A stretch of 64,000 nucleotides of DNA from Daucus carota subsp. sativus (GCF_001625215.2 NC_030386.2:38319296-38383295), one strand, 5' to 3'. Counted from the stretch's first letter, positions 11,528 to 23,257 are shown. The notes: generated from the sequence alone by a model not told the origin. Numbers and translations: made by a program.

Positions 11528-14500
11528 TCAGGAAGTGGGCTGCGAATGAATGGTGGTCTCTGGTAACATCGCTGCAGTTACTATGAAATATTCACAGCCA
11601 CTTGGAAGATTATATGGATTAGCGGCCGACATTGTTCCGGTGTCAGTTGTCAGGACCTGAACCCTGTTATTATGCTCAAACCGAACTGGACTAGCTTCCA
11701 GTCGTTCAATATGCACAATCTGCCCGATTATATAGCTAGGGCGTTGTGGAAGATGATCAGTGAACAAAGCAATAGATTCAGTGGACAGGTAGTAGTGATG
11801 GCAGTTCCTTTCAATAGCCTCGTAATGCCCAGCAGGGTTGAGTATGAATGCAGCTACCTCATGGACTTCCAGCCGGTCAAAGGATATCTTATCCTCGTTT
11901 GCCTGTTGAAGCACGAGTAGTATTAATGTTCAATTAAGGAATCTAAGGGTAGAAGTGTAATAACAAATATTAAGAGGAAATATACATACAATCTACCAAG
12001 GAGGACCATTATTATCACACAATTTGTGAATATATATAAACCTTTGGTCCCCAGCTTGTTAAGTAGCAAATGTTCCTGATTTGAAACAGCATTAGATGAT
12101 GAAGACACTTGCTTTCTCCCAATAGGACCTTTCATCTCTCCTTAATTTTACGCTTCTCGTCTCTTTTCCCCCCAATTTCCTATACATGTGCATGCGTGCA
12201 TATATGCACCGTGCACTAGTGTATGTGACTATGTGTGCACACGAGTGTATAAACATGCCATTTTGTGTGGAAACATTGTTTCTGCTTGTTCACTATTATG
12301 CTTCCAAGACAACGCCCATCAAAGCCTCATCATCAAAAGATAATTACTTCCGAATGAATATGAAACTTATCTTAAGAAAACCTTATTTGGTCTTTTTCCC
12401 TTTTTCAATACACAATAAGAATAATTATTGATTACCACAAAAAATACCTGTTCATTCGATTGATGCTCCATGTACAGGGTGTTGATCAACTCTGTCTTCT
12501 TTTCCAACTCCTTGGTGAGCTGATCATTTGCAGCTTCAGCCTTCGAGTACCTATCAAGTAGATCTGCTCGGTGCTTCGACAAATCACCAACTCTATCAGC
12601 AAGCACGTGAATGCATTTCAGAAGCCCTGTAGAATCACCATGCTCCTCGTCACCAGCGGAGCTGAAATTTATGTCCATCTCAAATGAGGCAAAGATACAG
12701 AGTAACAAGAATTTATGTCAGACTTAAAAGCTAAAGCACAGATCACGGCAGAGTTAATGATATATTACTAATTACTAATAATAGAAATAGAACTATTTTC
12801 AAAAAAAAAAAAAGAAAAGAAATAGAACTTGATAAGATGGTAAAATTTATGAAAGAAAAGTTTGGGAAACCTACTTAGCCAAAGATTGAGATAAACCAAG
12901 CAATGACTCCGCTATAGCAGCAATGCTTCCAGAAGACACACATGTTTTGAGTCTTTCAAAAAGGCTGCACATTTTGACAGCAGAGGCCCGCAGTGCACTA
13001 TTCTCAGATGCCCTCCTCTTAGCTGCAAAGAGATGGGTTTGGGCTTCCTCTCTTGCTTCATGCAGACAATTCTCCAAGTGTGCACAATTCATCTGTAATA
13101 CGAGGAAACTGTTTATCAGTCCAATAAACCATACAATAATCTCTTTATCCTGATTTGATACACAAATGAGATCCATAGGACAGGAGGCATTTTTGACAGC
13201 ATTTGACTAGAATATAATGGATATGACTGATATGAGTATGACGATTCTGAGGAGGTAGATCAGTAGCAAGGATAACTCATATAGAATTTTATAACCCGGA
13301 CTAGTCAAAATTTAGTAGGAGAACTCATTTAAAGTAACATAAAAAATAGTACATATCTTCATTGAACCAAGTCAACAATAACTATTTCTGTTCTAAAAAG
13401 ATAAAAGCAGGAGACAAAACAAAAACTTTCATTATAACCTTCAATACCTGAGATGCATCTAGAATCTTCCTATTAATTTCCAGTTTCCTTTCGAGCTTCA
13501 AAATATCCTCCATCAGGTTGGCAAGTTTGGCTTTATTCTCATCTAGTGTAATGGGGTTCTCTGTAAGTGCATGTTGCAACTCTAGCACAAGTTCACCACT
13601 TATTTTAGAATCTAAATTTGGATCACCATTAACAGCAGAAAGTACGGTATTACGAGGCTGGGACATGCTATTACCTGTTGAACTGGTTGCTATTCCCATT
13701 CCCATGTCTGCCAACATTGTTTCCTTGTAGTCATTCTCGTGGGAATGCAGATAGCCGTGATTATGCTCCACCATAGATGAATCTAGTTGAGGATTTAAAA
13801 TTCCAGATGAATCTGTCATATTCTCATCCAAACCTTCACAGGGATTCGTATGTTTATCAAGAACTCCCGGTTTGACATGTTCTGAACTGGAGGAAGAGAA
13901 AAGGTCATCCATAGCTACTGATGCCATGAGAGCTTCTCCTTCGCCTGATACTTCTGGCTTATTACCAGCCTTATCAGTGGAAAGCACAAAGGTTGATGCA
14001 TTTTTATCAACTGCGAATTTGTGCTCCTGCAAAACATACTGATCGGACAATCTCTGCTCCAGGTCCTGTATCCTTTTCTCATATAATTAGCATTGCACTT
14101 GCTTATTCTTTAGCATAGAGATCAAGTGTTTTCCATATTCATCTTTCAAATGCAAGGCTTCAGCAGTCTTCTCTGCGGCATCGTTTAGTAGGCTTTCTAC
14201 TTTGCTGTCATCAAGTGATCCGTATTCAAAGTCAGAGCAATATGAACAAATTAGAGCTATTGCAGAAGCAAGTTCAGCTTTTAGCTTTGCATTCTCCACT
14301 TCCATCTTGCTAGTTCCAACAATCTCTACCAGCTCAGAAGCCTCAAGGATCTCGTCAGAACTATACCTATCAGTAGCATCCAAAGAACTCTCTTCGACTT
14401 CTGATGCGAAATTATCATGAGATGAGGAAAAGGAACCCTTCAAACTTCCATGCTTCTCACTCTTGGTAGACAATCCGACCAAATATTTAGGGGCATAGCG

Positions 14501-16762
14501 TTCTATGTCTGATATGTCAATATCCAGTAAATTAGTATCAAAAGGAGCTATATTGACATCACATTGGTTAGGAGTATCATATAATCCCATAGATGCTAAT
14601 ATATCCCTAGGTATAAAGGAACTATGTACTTTCAGAAACTCCTCTCTTTTACGGACTTCATCTTCCCTCTTTGTTGCAAGCCATTCAGCCAACTGTCCAG
14701 CCATACCCATGTAGAGCTTCATCGAAGCCTTTCGTCTTACTATCTCTGCGAGGCAAGCTCTGTATGCAGGTCCAGTGCCATGGATCACCTTTAGATGCTC
14801 AAATTGTTCACTCTGGCGATACATTGCCTCGGAGAAAACAGAAAATGTGTAACGCATGTCTTTGATGTTGAGCTGAATCTCAGCTATCTTTTGCATGTAA
14901 TTCTGCACGAACATATTCATGTCATCCTTTTTGTTCCTGCAGTAATCAAGCAGATTGGATATTGATCGCTCACAATCCTGCATCTTGGGGAGGTAACTCT
15001 TATCATGGCCATCATATATGGGACCTAGAGCTGAAACTGCATCGTGAGGAAGGAGAGAAGATGACAATTGACTGCTTAGACAGTCATCCACAATTTTCTT
15101 CACCGTACTGACATCTTTGCTGCATTACCATCCATAGACTGTAAATAATAATATTTAAGTTACCAAAATTAAGATATTACATGGAATATATTAAAAAAAG
15201 GCCTCCATCCTAATTGACACAAGACACTCTCGATATGTCCGCAACATATAGCATGTCCTCTATTAAGGAATATATGGATAATGATATAAAGGTCATACGG
15301 TTATGCAGCCTTAAATTTTTTAGCATAGAATAACCCCCATAATTACCACTGGAATGACACAGAATGACAGAAGTCATATGCATTATGCACACAATTTCTT
15401 ACTCTGGCTCTTCTAGGCCCTACATAAACTACTAAGACTAGAATTTATGTCGCAAACTTTCTAAAATTCATGAAAAATTAAGCAATATTCTTTTTTCTTT
15501 GTTTTTTTTTTTGGGGTTGGGGGGGGGGGGGGGAATAGGAGTTGTACACTGCCCCATAAAATTTGTGGACTATGCGCTAATAGACGTTAGACAGATTTAG
15601 ACACTGCTTTATAACAGCCGTCGGTATGTATTACGATGTTTCTTTACTACACATTACAGATCAAACTGCTTACCTTATCAATTATATACAGATGACACTC
15701 GCAAATAATACAGCATGGACAAAAGTGTCAGAACTCAAAATATATATTTAAAAAGCCTGTAACTAGACATGCTGTGTTAAAGGACGAAGAAAGAGAAAAA
15801 CAGAGATTAGGAGAGAACCTTAAAGTCTGCATTATGCTTTTCTGCTCAGTGATAAATTTCTGGCGTTCCTTGATTTTAAGTTCCAGGTCTGTAAGTATTG
15901 AAGTGTTGCTAGAAAACAAGTGCTCAGTGCTGTGCTTAAGCTCTCTAAACTCCTGACTCAGTTCAGATACCTTATTCTCGAATTGCCTGTGGGAGTTGCT
16001 ACAATCCTCCACTGTCTTTCTTAGGTTCTCTTCTTTCACAAAGTCTAGCAAGCACTTGCGATTTCCCGTTTGTAAAGCAGGGATAAGTTTGCAGGACCTC
16101 AGTTTCTCTACATCCTTCCCGAATTTTACCAGAAGACCAGAATGGCTCCGATGTTGCATAGCATAATGCTTCGCAAAGTCAGTATAGTTTTGCAATATCA
16201 TCCTGTAGATATGATAGAGATTACCACGAGCAATCTCCAGTGCCTTCTCTTGTACTTTCTGTTCTCTCAAAAACCTATCACATGTCTCGTATTTCAACAA
16301 AGTACGTTCATAAATTGCTTGCCCAAGCTGGTAATGGTACCTGAACTGTCTCTCATACGAAGCCAACGCCTTAAGAGCAGGGTCAGAAGCATTATCCAAT
16401 GGGTGCGGATTGTGGGACGAGGTCGGCAATGGCAGGTCTGGAGTTTTAAAATTTTCAACTCGCTCCAGTGCAGGAGCTGGTGTGTTACTTCGCATCCTAC
16501 TCTTATTAAACATATAAACTTCTCGGCCATCAGATGGAAGTCCATACACCGAAAGCTGGCATGGTGAATCCAGCTTCACATCCATACACAACAGAAGCTG
16601 ATCATTTAAGTGGACTCCAGAAACCGATTCTAGGTACCGCTGGATATCCTCGACAAGAGTACAATCATCACAATCAAGCTCAAATGAATGTCCATTCTCA
16701 GCTACATGAACCAGCAACTTTCCTCCGTGAACAACACCTTCCGAACCACTTGAGGAAGCCAT
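11528..16762 (-). pseudogene. ATG11: autophagy-related protein 11, with in-frame stop
   Basis: Five exons: 16762-15819, 15119-13448, 13092-12875, 12661-12448 and 11902-11528. They would give 1140 aa, close to the Arabidopsis ATG11 length. ATG11 is the scaffold/accessory subunit of the ATG1-ATG13 kinase complex and acts in selective autophagy and autophagosome delivery to the vacuole. An N-terminal ubiquitin-like region is followed by the ATG17-like/ATG11 N-terminal domain, coiled coils, and the C-terminal ATG11 (Claw) domain near residues 1017-1130 (KISFDRLEVHEVAAF, RPSYIIGQIVHIE, GCEYFIVTAAML). Splice phases agree throughout. Codon 659, at 14089-14087, is TAA between KQVQC and LYEKR; the frame is open on both sides. 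Translation would end at 658 aa and lose the later coiled coils and Claw. A nonsense allele or a sequence error are both possible, so the pseudogene label is provisional. The start is the MASSSG methionine. Confidence 0.8.
15519..15533. repeat. poly(G) run in ATG11 intron 1
   Basis: Fifteen consecutive G on the plus strand, preceded by GGGGTT and a T-run. It is C15 in the ATG11 transcript, within intron 1 (15818-15120). The rest of this 0.7-kb intron shows nothing else that I can name. Confidence 0.9.
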
Positions 16763-17399
16763 TTCTACATACAACCTGAACTACTCTTAAATGGACCACC
16801 AACTAACCGACACATGCCACAATCATGCATCAAAATCCTCAACTAAATCCTAATCATCTCCCCTCACACACACACACACACACACACAAATCCAGATTTC
16901 CAACAGATTCTTGAACTAAGAACAGACAACCCCCACCAAACAACACTTGCAAAATTTTCAACTATAAATCTATAATTTACATCGAAATCCTCGCAATGCA
17001 TCAAAATCATCTTAATTCGTAAACGAAATCAAAATCAATTACGTCCAAAAAACCCTAACCAAACACAAAATCACAAATACAAGCAAATTAGTCCACAAAA
17101 CCCTCACAATATCACAATCACACCACAATTACAACAACAAACACTACATAAACTCAAAATCAAGCGGTTAAATCACTAAACGCAACTAAATCAAGCAAAA
17201 CGCTCGCAATGCATCAAAATCATCTTAATTCGTAAACGAAATCGATGACGTGTCAATTGCATAGATGAAGATATAAAAGTATCTGATAACAACTTAATCA
17301 AGATACGCTTCGTGTTTTAATATCTTTTCACAAGAATTGTGTAAACACATTGCTAACAAACAGCGTGTTTGTTTATATAGAGGAGAAAGTGAGTCACCA
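16763..17399. other. ATG11 upstream region
   Basis: Presumed ATG11 promoter and 5' UTR, read leftward. It holds a short (CA)n tract at about 16866-16887 and a 41-bp direct repeat present at 16990-17030 and 17203-17243. The exact border with the LINE to the right is not clear. Confidence 0.4.
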
Positions 17400-17591
17400 G
17401 CGGCAGCACAACTTACTCTCTTCTGTTACTCAGAGCTAAACACAACCTATACTCATCGCTGAGTCGGTGCTTCCTCCCGCGAGTCGGTGGTTTCTCTCTT
17501 CCACGAGCCCGTGCCGCTGTGCTGATCAAGGTATTTTCATCTCTATTAATAGTAAATCAGTATCTTTCTTGTTTGTCTTCATATTTCTGTT

Positions 17592-19037
17592 ATGGAATCT
17601 ATCCGAAATCAACAACCAAAATCGCCGGAGCTTTGTTTAATTGGAAAGGTTTGGTCAGAAAATCGTACTGTTAATAAACAGGGAGTTATGAATATCATCA
17701 AAGGAGCTTGGAAAACAAAATCTCCTTTTGTTATAAACCCTTGGGAGCAGAATCTGTTTTTGTTCTCTTTTGCAACTAAAGAGGATAGAGATAAAATATT
17801 AGCTGATAGTCCATGGTCAGTTATGGGTAATCTCCTAGCTCTTGTGCTTTGGAATCCAGATTTATCTTTGGCGGAGATTGATTTTTCATCTGTTCAATTC
17901 TGGGTACAAGCTCATGGATTGCCTTTAGGTAGAATGAATAAGGATGTTGCGAAGGAGTTGGCTGCTAAAATTGGTCGTTTGGTCGAAGTAGATTGTATAG
18001 GTGAAGGTATTCAGTTACATCGAAGCTTTCTTAGATTCAGGGTTGAGTTAAATATTAAAAAGCCTTTGGTGCCAGGGTTTATTTTGAAAAGATCAGGTCT
18101 GTCTGATTTGTGGATTGAGTTTAAATATGAAAGGCTTTCTAAATTTTGTTATGAATGTGGTCGTATTGGACATGATGAAGATAGTTGCAAATATCAAGAG
18201 CATCATGCTCAAGCAGAAGATTATGGTCCATGGCTTTGAGTTCCAGCAATCAGGACAAGCCAATATAAAGATCGAGAGCCACAGCGTGAGAAGAAAGGTA
18301 ATACGCAGCCTGAAGGATTTACAATTGTTTCTGCTGCAGCGCTCAGAGAGAGAGCAGGACCAGATTCTATTAATCAGAGTAATGTAAAGTCTTCTGATTT
18401 TGTACAAGGGATTCAGGAAGTTGTAGAAGATGTACAAGGTGTGCCAGTCAATGATAAGGATATGATACAAGAAGACAATGAGATTCTCTCTTCTAGAAAG
18501 CAGTCTATGTGTGTAAGGGCTGCGCAGCCTTCTTATTATGTTACTGAGCCACCTGAAATTCATAACTATGTTTTTACTACTGGCTTGGATATGTATAGCA
18601 GAATGAGTCATATTTCAAGAAATTTATCACTTTCTCTTAGCCAAGAGGAGTTAAACTGTTCTATTGCTAAGTTGTCCTTAAAGCGAAAAAGTTTAGAAGA
18701 CAATGATGATGATGATGATGCGGGACCAGCCAAGAGATCTAAAAGTAAAAATATTGGTCACGCTCATATGGTAGAAACTCGTCTTCTGCCTCCTTCTCCA
18801 GTAACCAATAAAAAGCGCAGAAGTGCTAGGAAATTTAAATCTGTTTTTACTAGGAAAAATATGAAGTCTGAGTCATCTTCAGCCAAACCAAATTCTCAAT
18901 CTGCCTCTGAATCTTTATTGAATTTAGATCAAGCTGGGCTCGTTGAGGCAAAAATTCTTGAGGATACTTCTGGAATTATTGTGAACAAATTGATGGGTGT
19001 GGTGGCTGCCCAGAATCAGCCACACGAGCAATGTTGA
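17592..19037 (+). pseudogene. LINE ORF1 (gag-like, zinc knuckle), one internal stop
   Basis: One reading frame of 481 codons, broken only by TGA at 18237-18239 (codon 216). The first part matches the plant LINE/retrotransposon DUF4283 domain (LIGKVWSENRTVNKQGVMNI, then FWVQAHGLPLGRMNKDVAKE). It ends with a CCHC zinc knuckle, CYECGRIGHDEDSC, and the usual YGPWL motif. The stop stands where related proteins often have Arg after PWL, so a CGA-to-TGA change at a methylated CpG is a simple explanation (inference). The second part is Ser/Lys-rich with an Asp run. The product would bind LINE RNA and form the RNP. It overlaps ORF2 by 7 bases. Confidence 0.8.
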
Positions 19038-22000
19038 TATTATCATGGAATTGTCAGGGAGTGGGTCGACCCCGGACAATTTCTTATTTAAGAGGACTAA
19101 TAAGAGTCCATCGTCCCACTGTGGTTTTTGTTATGGAAACAAAAAATAAACAAAGAAAGCTGGATAGGATTCGTCGAAGTATTAACATGCCTAATGCTTA
19201 CTATGTGGATCCAGCTGGACAATCAGGTGGATTGGCTCTTTGGTGGCTTGATTCCATCAATCTTTTGGTTTCTGTTGCCAATAATAATCTTATCAGAGCT
19301 GTACTTTCTTTTGCTCATACCAACTTGCAATGGCATGCCTTTTTTGTTTATGGTTCTAATAATGGTCATATCAGAAGAATCTTTTGGAAGGATATAATTG
19401 AAGATATCAACTCTGTTTCTGCTCCAGTTATGGTTATGGGAGACTTTAATGTGGTTGGAGAGGTTGCTGATAAAACAGGTGGAAATTCAGACATATCTAA
19501 AAGTATAGAGGAGCTTCAAGGTTTCATCAATGATGCAAATCTTCTGGAAATCCCTTTTAAAGGAGTTAATTATTCTTGGACAAATAATAGAGAGGAATCT
19601 CACAACATTCGTGAAAGAATTGACCGTGTTTTGGTTAATGCAGATTGGATGGAATTGTATCCTTTATGTTTGCTTTCGCATGAGCCCCTTATTGGTAGTG
19701 ATCATACCCCGTTGCTTCTTAATACTGAGCCTCGTAAACACTTTCACAAAAGATTTCGTTTTGAAACAATGTGGACCCGTTCTGATCAATGTGAAGCCAT
19801 TATAAAGCATAGCTGGAAGCAAGGTATTGATTGTCCTCCTGATAGTTTACAGGCGAATCTTGGCTCTTGTAGAACTTCCCTTACAAAATGGAGTAAAGAA
19901 TGTTTTGGAAATAACAAATTGCTCATTAAATCTTTAACTGATCGGCTTCGAGTTGTTCAAAATCAACCTCCCACTGAAGCTAATAGAAAGATGCAATCTG
20001 AAATTCTGATGCAAATTGATGAATTGTCAATCAGAGAAGAAATGTATTGGCATCAACGAGCGAGAGTGAATTGGATAAATTATGGTGATGCAAATACTCG
20101 CTTTTTTCACCTTACGGCTTCTTATCGTAAGCAGAGAAATAGAATATTCAAGCTTCGTGATGCAAATGATCGTTGGATAACAGATACTCAAGAGTTAAAA
20201 AATGCTGTCAAAATTCACTTTGCTGATATTTTTCGATCAACTGGAAATAGAGATTTTTCTCGCTTGATATCTTTAGTTCCAAGGATGATTTCTGAAGATA
20301 TGAATCAGTCTCTTTGTAAAGAAGTGTCTGATGCAGAAATTTTAGCAGCAGTTAATCATCTTGGTCCTCTAAAAGCACCAGGTAAAGATGGGTTTCCGGG
20401 TTTCTTTTTTCGTAAGTATTGGGATATTGTGGGCACTCATGTTTGTTCGGTTGTAAAGGATTTTTTTACCACTGGTGTTCTATCTCCATCACTAAATATC
20501 ACTCAAGTGGTTCTTATTCCGAAGGTGCCTAATCCTGAAAATCTTGGTCAGTTCAGGCCTATTAGCCTCTGTAACTTTATTTATCGAATTATTTCGAAGA
20601 TTTTGGCTAATAGATTAAAGCCTATAATGAAAATTTTGATTACTCCTCAACAATCAGCATTTATACCTGGCAGACAAATTCAGGATAGTATTGTGGTGGC
20701 GCATGAATGTTTTCATCATCTAACTCACAAAAAGAAAGGTTTAGTTGCTGAAATGGCAATAAAACTTGACTTAAATAAGGCGTTTGATCGTGTAGAGTGG
20801 GATTTTCTTCTAGCTATTATGAGTAAGATGGGATTTAATTCTAGGTGGCAGAACTGGATATTTCAATGTATTTCAACTACATCGCTGGAGTTTTTTATTA
20901 ATGATGAAGAATATTGTTCTTTAAAGCCTCAAAAAGGTATCAGGCAAGGAGATCCCATCTCTCCATATCTTTTCCTTTTAGTTGCAGATGTTCTATCTCG
21001 ATCACTTTTGAATGCCATTCAAGAAGGTTCACTTATGGGTCTCAAAATGACGCGTCACTGTCCAGAGGTATCTCATATCCTGTTTGCTGATGACTCTTTG
21101 TTTTTTCTGCATGCTACTGAGCTGGTGGCCAGTAAGTTATTTGATATTCTTGAGGAGTATTGTCTGGCTTCGGGGCAGCGAATCAACTTCAACAAATCCT
21201 CCATTATTTTCAGTCCGAATACGTCGAATGAGCTCAAAAGTAAAATTGTTGAAGTATTGAAGATTCCTGAGTCTTCGGAAAAAGGTAAATATCTGGGTGT
21301 TCCTACAGTTTTTGGTAAGAATAAATCAGAGATGTTAAGTTATATTCTGGAAAGAGTTCTAAAAAAGATGCAAGGCTGGAAGCAGAAGGTTTTATCCCAA
21401 TCTGGTCGGGAAATTTTAATTAAAGCTGTCGTTCAGGCTATTCCATCATATTCTATGAACTGCTTTCTTCTTCCTCAGAAGCTAATTAATAGAATTATGA
21501 CGGCTGTTCGTAATTTTTGGTGGGGAGGAGACCCTGCTACTAAATCTATTCACTGGAAGAAATGGGATCTCTTAACTAAAGCAAAATCGGAGGGAGGTAT
21601 GGGTTTTCGAGATTTAAAAGCCTTTAATCTTGCTTTATTAGCAAAACAATGTTGGCGTCTTATTCTAAATCCTTCCTCCTTTTGGGCAAAAGTTCTAAAA
21701 GGTCTCTATTTTCCTCGAGAAAATTTTATGAATGCTAAGAAAGGTCCAAGAGCTTCCTGGCTGTGGAATAGCTTATTAAAGGGTAGAGATGTTTTGATGG
21801 CAGGTATGCGGTGGCAAGTTGGTAATGGAAGAAATATTAATTTTTGGACTGATAAATGGATTCCAAATTCTCCTCGTTTTTGTGTTCGAGATGCTAAAGG
21901 TCCATTCAATTCTAATTCATTTGTCTCTGATTTTATAACTGCTGGAAGATGGAATGTTAATAAATTGAGGATATATGTGTCTGATGAAGCTATCTTAGAT

Positions 22001-23161
22001 ATTCAATCCATACCTCTCAGCCTTACTGATGTTAATGATCGGCTAGTGTGGCATTATAGTAGTAAAGGTACTTACACAGTTAAGTCTGGATATAATATAG
22101 CTTTAAAATTAAGGGAGGATGGTTTGCACCAGTCCGATTGCTTCTCTCATCAAGCTTCTTCATCTTTGGTGCCTGATAAGTCGTTTTGGAATCTCATTTG
22201 GTCGATTTCTGCACAGCCTAAACTAAAAAATTTTATGTGGAGAATATGTACTAACGCCATAGCTACTCGGGAAAATCTTTTCAAGCGTAAGTGTTCTCCG
22301 TCTCCGTTTTGTCCAATCTGTATGGATAGCATTGAAACTGTTGAACATATGCTTTTTGAATGCCAATGGACACGGCCAGTCTGGTTCTCTTGTCCCTTGG
22401 CGCTTCATCCTCCCTCCTCCTCCACATATATAGTTCCACAATATTTGTTATCTCTTATTTCGAAGTTGGAAACTAGAAGAGATCGTATACATCTCCTTTC
22501 ACATTTTAGTTTTGTTGGATGGTCCATATGGTTGGCAAGAAATAAATTTGTTTTTGACAATGTGCCGGTCTGTCCAAATTCAGTTTTAAAGGCTAGTTGT
22601 TCTGCTCAATCAGAATTCTCTTCTTTGTTACAAGTATCTTGCCCAGAATCTCGTAGCTCTATTGACAATTCTTCACTGCAGTGGATTCCTCCCCCTGACA
22701 ATCTGGTGAAGTTCAATTGTGATGGTGCTTTCAAACGAGGCGCTGCGGTTATTGGGGTTATTGGCAGAAAATCTGATGGAAAGCTTGTAGTTGGTAGAGG
22801 TTGTTGTGTTTCAGCCACATCACCTTTACAATCTGAGCTAATTGCTATCCGGGAAGCTTGTTTAATCATAAGGCATCATCATCTTTTTAATGCCTGCATT
22901 GAATCGGATTGCAAATCAGCGATTAGCTTCTGTTCTACTGAGTCAGCACCGCCATGGGATTCTGCTGTTCTTATTGAAGATATCAGATCAATAGTGGCTA
23001 CTTTTCATATTTGGATCCTTTTTGTGCCTCGATCTTGCAATGGTGCTGCTCACTGGGTTGCTCATCAAGCTTGTTTGAAGAATCTGCCTCCCAACTGGGT
23101 GTTTGATCCCCCTGATCAGTTGTCCTCTTTGCTGAGGAGTGATTCCGGTTCTTGTTCCTGA
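19031..23161 (+). CDS. LINE ORF2: endonuclease, reverse transcriptase, RNase H
   Basis: An uninterrupted 1376-aa frame. Residues about 1-230 are an apurinic/apyrimidinic-type endonuclease (ILSWNCQG, METK, VMGDFNVV, GSDHTPLL). The reverse transcriptase covers roughly 440-720, with FRPISLCNFIYRIISKILA, QGDPISPYLF and the catalytic FADDSLFF. A zf-RVT region near 1040-1120 has the CPICMDSIETVEHMLFEC motif. The last 150 residues are an RNase H with NCDGAF, SELIAIREA, ESDCKSA and the NGAAHWVAHQA helix. All catalytic motifs I looked for are present, so ORF2 could be active. It starts inside the end of ORF1 (ATGTTGA overlap). Confidence 0.92.
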   Translation: MLILSWNCQGVGRPRTISYLRGLIRVHRPTVVFVMETKNKQRKLDRIRRSINMPNAYYVDPAGQSGGLALWWLDSINLLVSVANNNLIRAVLSFAHTNLQWHAFFVYGSNNGHIRRIFWKDIIEDINSVSAPVMVMGDFNVVGEVADKTGGNSDISKSIEELQGFINDANLLEIPFKGVNYSWTNNREESHNIRERIDRVLVNADWMELYPLCLLSHEPLIGSDHTPLLLNTEPRKHFHKRFRFETMWTRSDQCEAIIKHSWKQGIDCPPDSLQANLGSCRTSLTKWSKECFGNNKLLIKSLTDRLRVVQNQPPTEANRKMQSEILMQIDELSIREEMYWHQRARVNWINYGDANTRFFHLTASYRKQRNRIFKLRDANDRWITDTQELKNAVKIHFADIFRSTGNRDFSRLISLVPRMISEDMNQSLCKEVSDAEILAAVNHLGPLKAPGKDGFPGFFFRKYWDIVGTHVCSVVKDFFTTGVLSPSLNITQVVLIPKVPNPENLGQFRPISLCNFIYRIISKILANRLKPIMKILITPQQSAFIPGRQIQDSIVVAHECFHHLTHKKKGLVAEMAIKLDLNKAFDRVEWDFLLAIMSKMGFNSRWQNWIFQCISTTSLEFFINDEEYCSLKPQKGIRQGDPISPYLFLLVADVLSRSLLNAIQEGSLMGLKMTRHCPEVSHILFADDSLFFLHATELVASKLFDILEEYCLASGQRINFNKSSIIFSPNTSNELKSKIVEVLKIPESSEKGKYLGVPTVFGKNKSEMLSYILERVLKKMQGWKQKVLSQSGREILIKAVVQAIPSYSMNCFLLPQKLINRIMTAVRNFWWGGDPATKSIHWKKWDLLTKAKSEGGMGFRDLKAFNLALLAKQCWRLILNPSSFWAKVLKGLYFPRENFMNAKKGPRASWLWNSLLKGRDVLMAGMRWQVGNGRNINFWTDKWIPNSPRFCVRDAKGPFNSNSFVSDFITAGRWNVNKLRIYVSDEAILDIQSIPLSLTDVNDRLVWHYSSKGTYTVKSGYNIALKLREDGLHQSDCFSHQASSSLVPDKSFWNLIWSISAQPKLKNFMWRICTNAIATRENLFKRKCSPSPFCPICMDSIETVEHMLFECQWTRPVWFSCPLALHPPSSSTYIVPQYLLSLISKLETRRDRIHLLSHFSFVGWSIWLARNKFVFDNVPVCPNSVLKASCSAQSEFSSLLQVSCPESRSSIDNSSLQWIPPPDNLVKFNCDGAFKRGAAVIGVIGRKSDGKLVVGRGCCVSATSPLQSELIAIREACLIIRHHHLFNACIESDCKSAISFCSTESAPPWDSAVLIEDIRSIVATFHIWILFVPRSCNGAAHWVAHQACLKNLPPNWVFDPPDQLSSLLRSDSGSCS

Positions 23162-23257
23162 GTTGGTTTTACCAACTCTTGATCCGTCAAAAAAAAAAAA
23201 AGCTTCTTCAGTATCCTTTTCAAGAGTGAGAAATTGCAGAGTCTGTGGGGTCAAATA

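Larger units (their letters stand above)
17400..23201 (+). mobile_element. L1-type LINE, near full length
   Basis: A non-LTR retrotransposon with a 5' UTR of about 0.2 kb, a gag-like ORF1, an endonuclease/reverse transcriptase/RNase H ORF2, a short 3' UTR, and a 3' A-tract at 23189-23201. The C-terminal RNase H and the DUF4283-type ORF1 with a zinc knuckle mark a plant L1-clade element. It lies between ATG11 and the carboxypeptidase gene, in the direction of the latter. I could not find a convincing target-site duplication, so the 5' end near 17400 is approximate. Confidence 0.85.

Noticed and set aside
11923-12135. Possible extra exon of ATG11 (MKGPIGRKQVSSSSNAV...)
   Set aside because: Direct joining of 12448 to 11902 gives the known NEQ-ANEDKISF junction; this segment is intronic and matches nothing in the family.
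15103-15135. Acceptor at TTTACAG before TCTATGG for ATG11 exon 2
   Set aside because: It puts a stop in frame. The acceptor after GTAATGCAG restores SKDVSTVKK in frame.
18115-18387. Separate 90-codon frame after the LINE zinc knuckle
   Set aside because: The real ORF1 frame continues past the single TGA; this is a shifted shadow.
17300-23230. Target-site duplication of the LINE
   Set aside because: Sequence after the A-tract (GCTTCTTCAGTATCC) resembles GCTTCGTGTTTTAATATC near 17309 only weakly; too imperfect to accept.
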